DNA of 64,000 nucleotides, taken from positions 133,972,442-134,036,441 of the forward strand of contig OZ038382.1 of NCBI GenBank assembly GCA_964036045.1, in the 5' to 3' direction. Made by a program: the position numbers and the translations under genes. Numbering within the stretch: the first letter of the stretch is position 1; each line of letters opens with the position of its first letter. Source of the stretch: Eutreptiella sp. 'Long Island Sound 2002'. Lineage: Eukaryota > Euglenozoa > Euglenophyceae > Eutreptiales > Eutreptiaceae. Of the stretch, positions 19,663 to 30,797 are shown one piece after another. The notes under the pieces are model-generated. The model did not search any database, was not told where the DNA came from, and saw only the letters and a program-made list of their open reading frames with translations.

Positions 19663-20140
19663 CTACAGGAGGGCGGCTCCCGCGGGGCCCCCGCGGCCGT
19701 GTGAGGGGGCGTGTGCACCCCTGATCCGCCGGTGCAAAGGCTCCTCTTCTGTGCGTCTGTGCGGGCCCGCGGGTGGCTCGGGCCAGGGGCATGCGGCCAC
19801 CTGGGAGCACTGCGCGCACCTGTTGGTGCCTGTTGGCGCTGCGGAGGACACCGTGTCGCATTCCCCGCAGAGGTGGCAGGTCTGTGGTAGGTGGGAGGGC
19901 GGCGAGCAGGGGGCGAGACGGCAGAGCCAGAGGTCGTCGAACCGCTGGCGAAGGGGTTCCCGAAGCTCTGGCAGGCGCGCGCGGACGCGGCGCCGGTAGT
20001 CCCTGCCGAGCGTCTTCCGCCAGACCTCCTGTCACGTGTCGTGGTAGAGAAACCCTTGGTCGTGGAAGGCGGCGACGACGTCATCCGTGGCGGGGGGGGG
20101 GTGCCCCTGGGGGGGGGGGGTGCCATATACATGTGGCGCC
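19663..20140 (-). pseudogene. cysteine-cluster protein fragment with in-frame TGA
   Basis: One minus-strand frame reads F-H-D-Q-G-F-L-Y-H-D-T, an in-frame TGA (20032-20034), then a basic helix (W-R-K-T-L-G-R-D-Y-R-R-R-V), W-L-C-R-L, and C-H-L-C-G-E-C followed after 14 residues by C-A-Q-C-S-Q-V-A-A-C. The C-x2-C-x2-C...C-x2-C-x5-C spacing suggests zinc binding. Changing the TGA to a Trp codon would give an ordinary sequence, so a point mutation is likely. It lies downstream of the unit-B frames on the same strand. Confidence 0.45.
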
Positions 20141-20165
20141 CGGTGAGGTGGGGCCCCAGAGCGCC

Positions 20166-20474
20166 CTACTGGCACTCGTCCGCGGCGTCCCGTTGGAGGA
20201 GGGCCAGTAGGTTGCCGTCTGCGACCGCCTCCCACCCTACCCGCAGCCCTTCGCAGCTGTCTAGCTCCTGGCGCAGCGCGGCTGCAAGGTCGGTGGGGAG
20301 CATGAGGAGGAGGGGCCCCGGAATGTCGCCCAGCCTGGACAGGGCGTCGTCGTACACAGGCCCCCCGTTTCTGAAGTGCGAGACGGGGAGCCGAGCAACT
20401 CCACCCCCCCTGGGGGGCCACCGCATGGTGGCCGCGTTGCGTACCCATGTGTGTATCTCCGTGGCTCGGAGCAC
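20166..20474 (-). CDS. 102-residue hypothetical protein
   Basis: The frame has balanced, globular-looking composition (L-R-A-T-E-I-H-T-W-V-R-N-A, L-P-V-S-H-F-R-N-G-G-P-V-Y-D-D-A, L-D-S-C-E-G-L-R-V-G-W-E-A-V-A), unlike the Pro/His-rich alternative frame at 20032-20598. It ends in an acidic tail. It probably belongs to the same broken polyprotein as its neighbours. No family is recognised. Confidence 0.35.
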   Translation of the reverse strand: MLRATEIHTWVRNAATMRWPPRGGGVARLPVSHFRNGGPVYDDALSRLGDIPGPLLLMLPTDLAAALRQELDSCEGLRVGWEAVADGNLLALLQRDAADECQ

Positions 20475-20567
20475 GTTGGCAGTGTGAAGGACGATGGCGG
20501 GGGGGAGGGGTGCTCAGATGAGCAAGGACACGTCCCCACTCCACCCCACTTGTGGCTCTGGGGCCGC

Positions 20568-20848
20568 CTATAGCCATTCCTCTGCCGCCTGGTCCCACGG
20601 GTAGTCAGGGCCCGCCCCGCAGATCATGGTGGGCCGTGGCCGGGTGTGCGGCCCCCAACCCTCGAGCGGGATGGCGGTGTACCGCTGTGCTGGGGCCTCC
20701 TGTGCGCGCGTGGCGGCGCACCGCCGGCGCCATTTGCGCGCCCACTCCGCGCCCACTATACGGGCCTCCCACGCGGTCATGGAGCCGCGCCCGATGATCC
20801 ACGGTGGGAAGAGGGCGTCTTGTAGGTGCTTCGAGAAACCTCCCGGCG
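20568..20848 (-). pseudogene. Trp-rich C-terminal segment following unit B
   Basis: The minus-strand frame gives D-A-L-F-P-P-W-I-I-G-R-G-S, then M-T-A-W-E-A-R-I-V-G-A-E-W-A-R-K-W-R-R-R-C, and ends E-E-W-L-stop at 20568. It continues the protein encoded by unit B after a one-base frame change at 20838-20848. Unit A lacks this continuation, having different sequence beyond 11069. Confidence 0.4.
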
Positions 20849-21743
20849 GTTAGGTGGTTGTACCAAAAGGATGCCCAGCCCTCAAGGGCCATCAGCTGGG
20901 TGGGGAGGGGGGGTCGTGCTGGGTAGAGAAGTTTGCTGAGGGGGCACGGTATTCCTTTCTGCCAACCAAGAGCGTTGTTCAACCGACGGCAGGTGCGCCA
21001 GAGGTAGTCCGCGACCTCCTCCGGTGCCGTCCCCGCCCACGCCTCTGGTGCCGGGGCTGCTATGTGGCGGGTTGGGAGGTGTGGGTCCGGGAGGTGGAGG
21101 CTGCGGTGGTGGAGCTAGAGGGCGAGGAGGATGTTGCGGGCTGCCACGCTCAGGCCGCCCCCGGCCTGGCATAAGGGCGGGCTGTGGAGGGGCAGGCGTG
21201 TGTTGCCCGTGGCAATGGAGATGACCCATGTGTGGTCCGCCGGTTCCGCAGCGTAATGCCCTCCCAGGTAGTCCCGGAGGGTGTCAGTGAGGGGCCCGAA
21301 GAAGCTGGGGTTGCTGGCGGGGGGGGGGGCGGCCCGGGTTGCGGGCTGCGCGTGGTGGTGGGGGTTAAGCTCCCTGCAGTGGGGGCAGCTGGCGAGGCAG
21401 TGTGCGGCCCCTGGGCATACCCAGTTGCTCGGGTTACAGGGCAGGGCTGTCTGTGGCAGCCGTAGGCGTAAGCAGGGGGGGCATGCGGTGGCCAGCGGTT
21501 GGCGGTACCTGTGGACGGTTGGTGGCGTGGGGGCATGGGGGCTTGTAGGGCGCGCATGCTGGCGGGCGTGTGTGTGGTGCCTGTGGTGCTCGTGCGCGTT
21601 GCGGTGGCGTTGTGTTCAGTGGATGGTGTGCGGCCTGGGGGGGAGGGTCGTGGGCCGGATGTTGGGTTGTTGCAGGGGGCATTATGGTTGGTAGAACAGC
21701 AGTTTGCGGAGGTGGGCCTGGTCTGTCCAGGGTAAAGTGGCTG
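20849..21743 (-). repeat. ~890-bp repeat unit B, zinc-finger coding
   Basis: This is a direct-repeat partner of 11069-11968 at roughly 90% identity. The minus strand encodes C-P-P-C/C-L-C-type cysteines, L-P-C-N-P-S-N-W-V-C-P-G-A-A-H-C-L-A-S-C-P-H-C and a downstream His, a RING/PHD-like spacing with the Cys/His set intact here. It then gives G-P-L-T-D-T-L-R-D-Y-L-G-G-H-Y and L-N-N-A-L-G-W-Q-K-G-I-P. Frames shift several times, so it is a pseudogene fragment. LINEs with PHD or RING fingers are known in algae; membership here is inferred. Confidence 0.6.
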
Positions 21744-22137
21744 CGTGTTGTAGGTACATGTAGGTGCGGTACGTGAGGTGCGTGGCCGTTTTGGTGACAG
21801 CCGTCCGTTGCATGTGTGCTGCCGTGGCCTGGGGGTCGTCCACGTGGGTGCGCAGTAGGGTGTACACGACATGCCCCCTGTACCGGGGGCTCGAGACCCT
21901 CAGAGACTGGAACCCAGCCCACACTATCGCACAGCACGCACATGGTTGTCTCGGTCCCTGAATACCCAAAAACTCACCACCATGCTCCGGCGGGCGGAGG
22001 TACTGGAGGCGGATCACTGTGACCCAAAAAGGGTGCTCAGGGAAACCAGGACCCAAAACGGGCGCCAGAGCAAAGCAGGAGCAGCATGAGCAACAGTGGA
22101 TTCCACCGTTCGCCAGGCAGACTTGTGCTAATCGCAT
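21744..22137 (-). pseudogene. LINE ORF tail between RNase H and unit B
   Basis: The frame reads through G-I-H-C-C-S-C-C-S-C, F-L-G-I-Q-G-P-R and V-Y-T-L-L-R-T-H-V-D-D and continues in frame into unit B (L-P-W-T-D-Q-A-H-L-R-K-L-L-F-Y-Q-P). It is contiguous with the RNase H remnant upstream on the minus strand, suggesting that unit B is the 3' part of the same LINE family. Confidence 0.4.
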
Positions 22138-23155
22138 TGATTGAGTGCATGCACCCAGAGGATTTGTGCAGACACATGTGGGACAAGCATACGGGTGGTA
22201 GCAGGCAGCATGTCTTGAAGTGGTTCCAGGTCTCTTCCTCTATGTAGCCGTAGATGCATTTGGTGAACCCTGCGGGGATGGGGACGGAGCGGCCTGCGTG
22301 CCATCGGTAGTGTCGGGAGAGGAGTGGTAGCTGTTTGAGGGCGTGCTGGAGCCGGGGCTTTTGCAGGTGTGTTGGGAGGCTGTCCGGGCGCAGGGGTGCG
22401 TAGTAGAGGGGGGTACGGATGGAGTCCTCGAAGCGTGGTAGGAGCTCGGTGTTTGCCGGGTGGCCCAGTGTCGTGGCAAGTTGTTGAATTGGTGTGGGGC
22501 AGCCCTACTGTTTGTCTCTGTCCTCGTATGGTGTGTCCTCGGGTACCCAGTGCGAGGGCTGTGTCATCAATGGTATCCGCCACAGGTGCTGGAGGTGGCT
22601 GTGTTGTGTCATGTCCATTGGTACGTGTTTTTTTGCTCTGTGGCTCCCAGCTATCCGGGTGGGGCCTCCCAGTCGTACGTGTTCGAGCTCTGGAGCGTGG
22701 TTTGTGTTCTGGTGTTTGGCATGCGTGTCCGCGTGTCCATTGCCGTACGCGTAGCGGTTGGACTCCTGCTTCTCGATGTGCTGGGCGTCCATGGGGCGCA
22801 TGCCTCTGAATGCTATCAATAGCCCCGATGCCTGTGTGGTGAGGCCGGAGTTGGGTGCCTTGTGGAGGGTTAGTTCTGCAATGCGCTTTTCTGAGGTGTA
22901 TGTCGGCCTGGCATCTGAGACTACCCAGATGTTGCGGGGCTGGATTGTTGTGGGTGGCGGTGTGGTGTTGACGGTGTCTGCCAGTGTGCGCAGTTCGCCG
23001 CGGGAGGACGCCCCGAAGATGGTGGTTCCGGTGTGGCGCTCCACGTGGAGCATACGGAGGCACAGCCAACCGTGGGGTTGCGCTGCTCGGTGCCCGATGC
23101 GTCAGTGAAGAAGAAGATGTCCGTGTCGCTGGGTATGGGTAGGCTAGCCATTGCT
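22138..23155 (-). pseudogene. LINE RNase H domain and C-terminal zinc knuckle, frameshifted
   Basis: RNase H signatures appear in order: F-F-F-T-D-A-S-G near 23115, then after a one-base shift at about 23055-23070, R-G-E-L-R-T-L (Glu), W-V-V-S-D-A (Asp) and N-G-H-A-D-T-H-A (Asp). These form the D-E-D-D set that degrades RNA in RNA/DNA hybrids. Further downstream a frame gives K-C-I-Y-G-Y-I-E-E-E-T-W-N-H-F-K-T-C, like the Cys/His knuckle at LINE C termini. It follows the RT C-terminal half on the same strand. Confidence 0.65.
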
Positions 23156-25189
23156 GTGGGGTTATAGATGTATACGCATTCCCCTGGTTGGGTCTGGTTG
23201 TGCTTTGTGTTGGTCTGAAGCAGCGGGGCTCCGTATACGCCTATCCCTCAGGAAATGATGGTCTGGGCCCGTGGGGTTAGGTGGAGGAGGCCCGTGTCCC
23301 CGCGGCCCTGTGTGATGCATGCATACATCAAGTGGAAGAGGTATCCTGTTTTGGGGTGGAACCCCTGGCATGTGATGGTCTTTCTTCGCTCCTTCTCTTC
23401 TTTGTTGCCGCAGAGTATTTGGGATTTTGTGCTGCAGGGGACGCATGGGTGCCTCATGAGGGCCTGCGCGATGCGGGTCGCAGCGGTTGTATTCTAGGGC
23501 TATGCTCTTCGGGTCTGCCCGCTCACTGCTGAATGTCCATTCTGCCGTGGGTGTTTGACTCCACCCCACGTGCGCCAGGTGGCCTCCCGGTACTGTCTGA
23601 AACCAGGGGGGGAGCCATGCCTGCTAGTCCGCGGTGGCGGCGGCGATGGGGGTGTGTTGGTGGGTGGATATGAGGTGTAGCAGGGGCTGTCGAGTGTTGA
23701 GGCCCACTGCACCGCAGTGCCAGCACGTGTGTGGTGTGCCTTGGTCATCGTGCCTGAGGGGTGGTACATCGGTCTCCAGGGCGTTTTGTTTGGTATGGAC
23801 CAGGGAGTGGGGTGTCGCTGAACGGTACGGGTAGTTTGCTTGTGCCCGTTGGGCGCTAGTAGTAGGATGCTGGGTGGTGCCCAGCCCTCACCCAACGGGG
23901 TCGGCGCGTCCTGCTCTCTGTCACCGTTGTGTGGGGGCTTGGTGCTCCTTCGGGCCGGGCTGGGGGTGTTGGCTTTGGAAGGCCATGTACGCCGCGTTGA
24001 TGTCCTTGGCTCCTGGCCTCGTAGGCCCCGCTTTTGTGGCGCATGTGCGAACGTATGCCCCGAAGACACTTTGTGTCGGCCATTGCGTGTCGGCGAGGAA
24101 TGGTGCGTTCTGGGCTACGCATTGGGCCATGACTTTCATCTGTGTGGGGGTGATGTATACTATGGTGATGGTGGCTCCTACGAGGCGCAGGGAGTCCACC
24201 TTGCCTGCCGGGTGCCGACGGATGTTGCCGTACCTGGCCACCAGTGGCCCTTGCTGATTGCAATGGTGGCTCTTCAGGATGGCGTCTGTGTGGTGGGGCA
24301 GGAGGAGTTTGAGCTGGGTCAAAATGCCGGTGGCCACAGAGGTGGGGACACCATGCGGTGCCAGTATGCACCGAGGGCAGGTATTGCGGGCTGTTTGCGC
24401 TTCCTTGGTCCGTACGGCTGCCGCTTTGCGGACCTCGGGTTGGTGGTTATGCCTCATCCTGTGTAGGAGGTGCTCCGCGTCTTTCGCGTAGGCACTGTCG
24501 ACTGGGGCACCAGTGTTCTCCCCGTAGTAGCGCCAGTGGGCCATCATGGCTTCCTTGGGGAAGGATGTACGCCAGCCTCCATGCTGCGCCCATGCCTTGG
24601 TTACTTGTTGGCGGGCGTGGTGTTCAGGTGCTCGGGGTTCGGGAGGTGTAGGGCCTGGTACCCGAGGGCCGCGTTGGGTACCGCCTCCATGAAGTACGCC
24701 AGGCCCTGCGTAGACGGGAGGTCCCCCTGGCAAGCTGAGGTAGTTGGGTGATACGCCCTTCCAGCTTGTTTGGTAGTGCAATGTTGTGATGCCAGGTGGC
24801 TTCTGTGACCCCCAGGCGGACTGTGGTGTCCTCCAGATGCAGAAGCTCGCCTTTCCGTATGTAGGGCTCGGGGTCCCGGCATCGGCCAGCCCGACCGACT
24901 TGCAGGGGTGCACCAGGAGGTGGTGGCCGTTCAGGTAGGTTTTGGTGAGCTGGAGAATGGTGGACGCTTGGTCGCTGGTTGCTGGTAGTCCTGGTTTTGC
25001 GGGGTTGCGGTGGCGGATGGTTGTGGTCAGGAGGTCGTCGCCCGCGAAGTTTACGAGGGGGGACCGTAGCGTGTATGGGGTGTATCCCGGGTATTCCCAT
25101 GCCAGCGGGAGAGTGACCAGGAGGTAGAGGAAGGGGCCTTCGGTGCCACCTTGGGGGACCCCGCGGTCTGTGTCGGTGCACGGGGTAAG
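23156..25189 (-). pseudogene. LINE reverse transcriptase, C-terminal half
   Basis: The minus-strand frame starting at the Gypsy insertion gives D-R-G-V-P-Q-G-G-T-E-G-P-F-L-Y-L-L (RT motif B) and V-N-F-A-G-D-D-L-L (motif C, F-A-G-D-D in place of Y/F-A-D-D), followed by thumb-type sequence with H-H-L-L-V-H-P-C-K-S. A Cys-rich connector (C-P-R-C) lies near 24390. Non-LTR RT uses target-primed reverse transcription. The N-terminal half lies at 35433-36390, and the two halves join in frame when 25195-35427 plus one 5-bp duplicate are removed. Frames decay in 23160-23920. Confidence 0.75.
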
Positions 25190-25194
25190 GCCTG
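25190..25194. repeat. Gypsy-1 target-site duplication, left
   Basis: GCCTG directly abuts the LTR here and again at 35428-35432, the 5-bp duplication expected for Ty3/Gypsy integrases. Confidence 0.9.
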
Positions 25195-25663
25195 TGTAAC
25201 CGCTGCATAGTGGTTGATCTTTCTTGTAACTGCGAAGCCTGTAGCCTTGATGCCCCAGGGGTCGTAACGCCCGACCCTGCCCCTGATATCTCCGAACCCA
25301 CATGACCCTCTTCAGACCCATATCCAGCCTCTGGGAGCGACATATGCGAAGCACTTGTAAGTCCAGTGAACTCCATGGTGGAATATGAATAGTCAGAAAA
25401 CCTGGTCTACAAAAATGGAGCAGACATAGAATTCATCGCACACAATGACATAACGTGAAATCATTCGAAATAATTTAAATAAATCCGATTGGGAAATCAT
25501 GAAAGACAAATGCGACTCGACGCGCGCTCACAGGCGACATCTGGCGGCGAACGGAAAACATGAAAACAAGCGGAAAATTTACTGCACTAATGTACATCTG
25601 AAAATCATAGAAATTCACATCACATTGATGTATAATCTGAGTGCTGTCACTGCTGCCGTTACA
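25195..25663 (-). repeat. Gypsy-1 3' LTR
   Basis: This 469-bp copy starts TGTAACCG and ends CCGTTACA with 6-bp inverted termini. It lacks a 12-bp stretch (around 25432) present in the other LTR and differs from it at about 2% of positions. Confidence 0.95.
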
Positions 25664-25673
25664 CTCCCCCTCT
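25664..25673 (-). promoter_or_regulatory. polypurine tract
   Basis: On the minus strand AGAGGGGGAG directly precedes the 3' LTR, the position where plus-strand DNA synthesis is primed. Confidence 0.85.
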
Positions 25674-26996
25674 GAAAACATACGCCAGTATGTCAGGCTG
25701 GGTCAAGTGAAGTGAACGAAACGGCGAAAGTGACCAAAAACAGACTAATCTAAGGCAAAATGTGAGAAATTGAGCTGAATTGAGCAAAATTGTGCTGAGA
25801 TCTGTGCTTCGCGATGGCCATCGACTTGAATGAAACGGATAGGTACCTTAGGGCACACGTTCAAGCTCGAAAATTCGAAAATTGAAAGTCTGAGTGAAGA
25901 ATGTACATGCATGATCAAGATCCATGATCCCTGATGAAATCAGGATCTGACATTCCACTGCCAGAAAACAGAAAACGAGTGTCGCCATGTCGTGGAGCGT
26001 CCAAAAAATAGGGTATCCCCTCATGGAGTCCAAGATATGTGAAACTGGTCGGTGTCATTTGCAGTCATGAGACCAGATGCCAGATTATGGTACAAAATGT
26101 GCCTGAATTGAGACCAAAATCAGTGCATCGCACACGGATTGAGGGTGGCGAAGTCTGAAACAAGCCAATATAGGTCCAATTCATTGTCGATATACACTGT
26201 GTGTAGTGCTGAACGGAAATCCAGTTCTCATTCATAGCCAATCCAGGTCAAATCCTCATGATGATGATGAATCTCATCATGGAAATCCAATCATGTATGA
26301 GTAATGATAGCCAAGAGAACCCAGTGCGTGCACTACACTGTCAGTATTGTCTCCAGGGCTTCATGTTCGATCCAGTACGAGCCAGAAGAGGTAGTTGACT
26401 CAATATAGTTCCAGAATGTAGAAGCATCCAATGCTTGGTACCAGGAATGTGCCAAATTTGAGCTGATTCTGAGGGGGATTCCAACACAATTCACAGATGA
26501 ACAGCGAGTCGACACAAGTGAGAACACCATCGTTGTCACTTGGTCTATATAAGCCCTTTGACAGCGGTCGATTGAAAAACAAACCAACAGTCTCAATGTA
26601 AGAGCTGATTGAAATGACATTCTCAGCAGATCCGTCAAACACATGAAATGCATCAGACCCAGTCATGTGCCAGAATCTCTGTAATGAGCACGAACTCGAA
26701 CGAGTCATTCCGAAGGCGAGTAGAGGGGCCCAGTCGACAGCAAAACACGAGAGTGTCGTCGTGGTTGAGGATAAAGGCCCTTCGGAACTTCCGATGGAAA
26801 TCATCTACAATGAAGCACATGATTCACATGATGACCATGATGAGAATGATGGATGGAATGACCAGGATGACCCCAGAATGTCTCATCATCTGTTCATCGA
26901 ACCACATAGACGATGCGCCAGGACTGTTTTGTCCCCATGCCAAGGGTATAGGTAGACCGTAAACCTTTTCAAAAGTTTCGGCGCTTCAAATTCTGA
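25674..26996 (-). other. Gypsy-1 3' untranslated region
   Basis: About 1.3 kb lies between the integrase stop and the polypurine tract. Short frames exist on both strands (134 residues on the minus strand at 26400-26804, and an acidic 96-residue frame on the plus strand at 26665-26955), but neither has a domain. The region is rich in ATGATGAT-type repeats near 26265 and 26830. Confidence 0.5.
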
Positions 26997-28466
26997 TCAG
27001 ATCTTGTCTCGAATGGATTCTGCCACAATTGGAGCTTCTTCTTGTGCTTGTAAGTCCTCCTTGGTGACACAATCCTTGATCAGCGAGAGCTCACGGTCAA
27101 TCTTAGGGTGTTTCTTCAGGAACCTGATGAAAGTGTCCGTATCCCCATGGATAAAGCTTGAAGCTGGCTCCCATTCGTCTTCTTCTGGACCGAGTCCTTT
27201 CCATCTGCACAGAAAGTACCACTTGTTTCGAGCATTTTTCTTGTAATCAAGGATATTCTCCAACTCGAGACTGCTGGTGACCATCTTCCTGTCGCTCAGG
27301 TACTTCGAAGTCCAATAGAGAGGCTTGAACCTTCCTTTGGGGCAGGGTACTTCGGCCTTCAAACGGTCTCGATGTACTTCTTGATGCCTGCCTGGCTCAA
27401 TTTCAATGTTGAATGTAGTCTCACTTAGTTGACCACTGACTTGGAACAGGCCATCCCACAAAGGTAACAATTTGTTGTCGTCCTTTAGGGTCTTGTCTGA
27501 CTCACGAAGCCAAACTTGCTGGCCTTTCTCGAAGGGTTTTCTTTGCGTTCTCGACTTATTTTTGAAATTCAACCAATCTGCTTGACTCTCCACTTTGGCC
27601 CGGAACCACTTGGACTCTAAATCCTTGATCCTCTCAAACCATTGCGAGGCGTCGTAGCACTGCCTTGGATGATACATCACTGGTCCTGGACCCATCTTCT
27701 CACGACCAAAAACAAGCTCATTCGGACTTAATCCAGTGTAATTCTTGGTACGATGGTATCTCCTCAAGACACAGTAAATTGTCTCCAACCAATTGTAGTC
27801 CTTTTCAGTCGCCAGAAATTTTCTCAGAATGTTGATAAGAAATCCTCCAGCGCGTTCAGCAGGGAGGGCTCGATGGTCGTAGACTCGGGCACGAAGATGA
27901 TGAACTCCCAATAGAGCACACATGTTCTCCGACCAAGTCCCAATGAACTCCTTCCCACTGTCCGTCAGAATTTCACTGGGCACATCCCAGTTACTCATCC
28001 AGTGACTTGCAGTCCACTTGGCAGCCATTTCGGAGGTGAGATGCTTTGTGTTGCAAGGGAGGACCTGGATGTAGCCACTGTCGCGGTCTTGAATTAACAA
28101 AACCCCATCGATTGGCTTCCTCGTGTAGAGACATTCCTCTTGGGTTTGTCCCAACTCGAAGACATCCGCCGTCACCTTGTCGAACAACCTCTCAGGAATT
28201 GGTAATCCCTTCAGTAGTCCTTCTGCCTTTTGATTCTTGGGGATGCTCGCCTGACATTGCTTGCATCCTTTGGCAACTCGTTCACAGGCACTCTTGAGGT
28301 CCCGTGTGTACACTCTGTGTCGTAGCTCTTGCTCCAGAACACGACAATGTGTGTGGGCTGTCTCATTCCGATGCCAATGTTTGACATATTGGTCAATTAG
28401 ACAATCAGGAACACAAATCCGTCCTTGCCAAAATAACTTGTCGCCTTGGATTTTGAAATCAGACAT
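26997..28466 (-). pseudogene. Gypsy-1 integrase with chromodomain
   Basis: The frame encodes 489 residues. A zinc-binding H/C region (H-W-H-R-N-E-T-A-H-T-H...C-K-Q-C, about residues 29-75) precedes the catalytic core: V-T-A-D-V-F-E-L (Asp), E-I-L-T-D-S-G-K-E-F (Asp) and A-E-R-A-G-G-F-L (Glu), the DDE triad that inserts the cDNA. A GPY-like region follows. The C-terminal chromodomain (I-L-D-Y-K-K...W-Y-F-L-C-R-W-K-G-L-G...E-W-E-P, about residues 405-460) would steer integration to modified histones. The upstream linker ORF ends in another frame; E-F at 28474 and S-E-E-M at 28466 look like one sequence split by a single-base change. Confidence 0.9.
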
Positions 28467-28470
28467 CTCC

Positions 28471-28731
28471 TCAGAATTCGTAAGGCTTGTCCCCTTTCAA
28501 CTTGTGGTATACAGACCCAAAGAACTTGTCCTCCTTGTACATCTTCGTCCAATCAACATAGAGGAAGGAAGTTTCCTTGACCTTTTGTTGTGGAGGGAGC
28601 GTGGATTTCGCTTTGGATCTTGTCACTGGAAACAAATCAAGGAGTTGCAGCGCCGACTCAGAGTCAGAGTTAACTCCTGCAGTCTGATCTGCCTTGGTAA
28701 TATCCTTGCATCTGACCAATTCCACCTTCAT
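28471..28731 (-). pseudogene. Gypsy-1 linker between RNase H and integrase
   Basis: The 86-residue frame starts at an ATG overlapping the stop of the RT-RNase H frame (ATGA) and carries V-T-R-S-K-A and W-T-K-M-Y-K-E-D-K-F-F, a connector typical before the integrase zinc region. It probably belonged to one continuous polyprotein, because both boundaries are single-base frame changes. The ATGA overlap could alternatively permit reinitiation. Confidence 0.6.
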
Positions 28732-30797
28732 CCAATTTTAATCGAACATTGAAGACAATGTTTCTTGATCAGTGCTTGTTCTTCCTTATCAAACTCGATC
28801 ACTTCAGCTTTATCCGTCGCTGTCCCATGAAAACTCACTTCAGAGTAAGCCTCTGAGGCTGGGTAGGCCCAGCGACTCAGGGCGTCCGCCACTGTATTGT
28901 AGCGACCCGGAATGTAAGTCACATGGAGGTCAAATCTGCTGAGAGTTTCATGCCAACGGCCTCTTCTCCCAGCTGGTCCACCAGGGGTATCCAAATGTTC
29001 TGTCCTCCAGCTCTCCAGTGACTTGTGGTCAGTCAGTACCTCAACGCGATGGCCCAAGATCCAACCCTCATAACGCCGTAAGGCACAAAGGATTGCGTAG
29101 GCATCTTGTTCCCTTGGACTCCAATTTCGCTGCCTTGTTGTAAGCTTGCGAGACCAGAAAGCCAGAGGATGATGGTGACCTTCGTCATCGACTTGTTCGA
29201 TCGTAGCACCAATGGCGTAACGACTGGCGTCTGTACGAATATAAAAAGGTCTTCCATCCAACCACGGAGTCTTTAATGTAACCACATTTGCCAGTGCTTC
29301 CTTGAGACCAGTAAAGGCTTCTCCACATTCTGGCGTCCACTTGAGCTTGACTTGAGATCCCTTCTTTCCTTCTATTTTGCCAACCTTGAGTAACTCTGTC
29401 AATGGACCAGATAACTTGGCGTAGAGAGGAAGGAACTCGTGGTAGTAATTGCAGCAGCCTAAAAAGGCACGAAGCTGCGTGATGGTTTTTGGCCTTTCCC
29501 ATAGCTGCAGGGCAGCCATTTTTCCTGGGGCTGGTCTTCTTGTCCCATCTTCCAAGACAGAGCCACAAAATTCCACGCTCTGGAGGAACATTTTGCCCTT
29601 CTTGGGTCCACACACGAGCTTCTCTTGTCGAAGGACTTCGAGAACTTTGCAAACTTGTTCTTCGTGCAACTTCAGGCACTCATCAAAGTTGTTTTCCAAC
29701 GGCGTGGCAATCAGAAGGTCGTCAATGTAGATGCTGCAGAATTCTTGTAAATCCAGAGACTTGTGCTTCTGAAATAAAATAGTCTCCATCATCTTCTGGA
29801 ACATCGACGGCGCATTCTTCAGACCCTTCGGCAGTACAGTCCACTGGACAGTGCCACAGGGCGTGCACATTGCCGTCAAATGCCTATCTTCCTTTCGAAG
29901 TGGCATTTGGTGAAAGCCATGGCGCAAATCCAACACAGTAAAGAGCTTACCTTTGGCTCTCGCGGCGATCTCCTTCTCGATTAAAGGAAGGGGATGCGCG
30001 TCTGGTACCGTGGCGGCATTCAGGGCTCTGTAATCCACCACTACACGCCAAGCATCTATGCTGGATTGGTCAGCAGGTGGCGGTTTTGGCACAGTAAATG
30101 GTGCTGAACACCACTCAGAGCTCATGCAGCCCTCCAACCAACCGAACTCATAGAGATTGCGCTCAATAATCTTTCGCAGGGCATCTGCTTTGGTGCCGTG
30201 TAGATAGAATGGACGTTGTTTGTGCACCTTTGAGCCTTGGATTATCTCAATCTTGGCTTCCCCATTTTCACATCGAATCGGGGGGTTTTTCCACAACTTC
30301 TCACTTGGCACGTCATCTTGATAATCTTCGAACACTGCGTCCCTTCTTGCAGATATCTTGTCTCCGTCGACCTGATTCCCACATTTAATCACCGACATGA
30401 TGTCTACCAATTTGCGAATTGTTGGTCGTGGTCTCATATTCTTGGCCACTTCATTCCAAACTTCTTCGTCCCATTGTTGGCGGATGAAGCTCACCTGAGC
30501 TCGCTCCTCCGTGGGATCCCACCTATTGAGGGGGTCCAAGAATGTCTTGAAGGGATGGTCGGACGAATTCAGCTGCATTCCTGTCAATTCAGGCGAGATT
30601 CTTGGAGATTTGTCATCGTTCTTGCTTGAAATCTTGACATTTTTGGCTTGATTCTTGTCTAATGGGGACGAATTGTAATGGATGGAGGCGTTCTCTTGAG
30701 GGACGCCAATTGTCCTTCCCTGCTTCCGCGACGATACGTTGGGATTGCGCTCTGGATCGTCTTCATCCACCTCAATTTCGTCGATTCTTGAGGAATT
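28728..30797 (-). pseudogene. Gypsy-1 reverse transcriptase and RNase H
   Basis: The RT palm shows W-R-V-V-V-D-Y-R-A-L-N, F-T-V-L-D-L-R-H-G-F-H-Q-M (motif A Asp), L-P-K-G-L-K-N-A-P-S-M-F-Q (motif B) and S-I-Y-I-D-D-L-L-I-A (motif C, intact Y-I-D-D near 29728). RNase H follows with Y-I-R-T-D-A-S-R, S-P-R-E-Q-D-A-Y, V-L-T-D-H-K-S-L and N-T-V-A-D-A-L-S-R, the full D-E-D-D set. The frame is continuous with the protease/methyltransferase-like frame apart from an in-frame TGA at 30798-30800. The leader contains an acidic, Ser-rich stretch. Confidence 0.95.

Noticed and set aside
23162-24466. plus-strand ORFs opposite the LINE RT C-terminal region
   Set aside because: The minus strand carries RT and connector motifs; the plus-strand frames have no domains.
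26648-26962. acidic plus-strand ORFs in the Gypsy-1 3' region as an antisense gene
   Set aside because: They are short, overlapping in two frames and without a domain; the acidic stretch derives from an ATGATG-type repeat.
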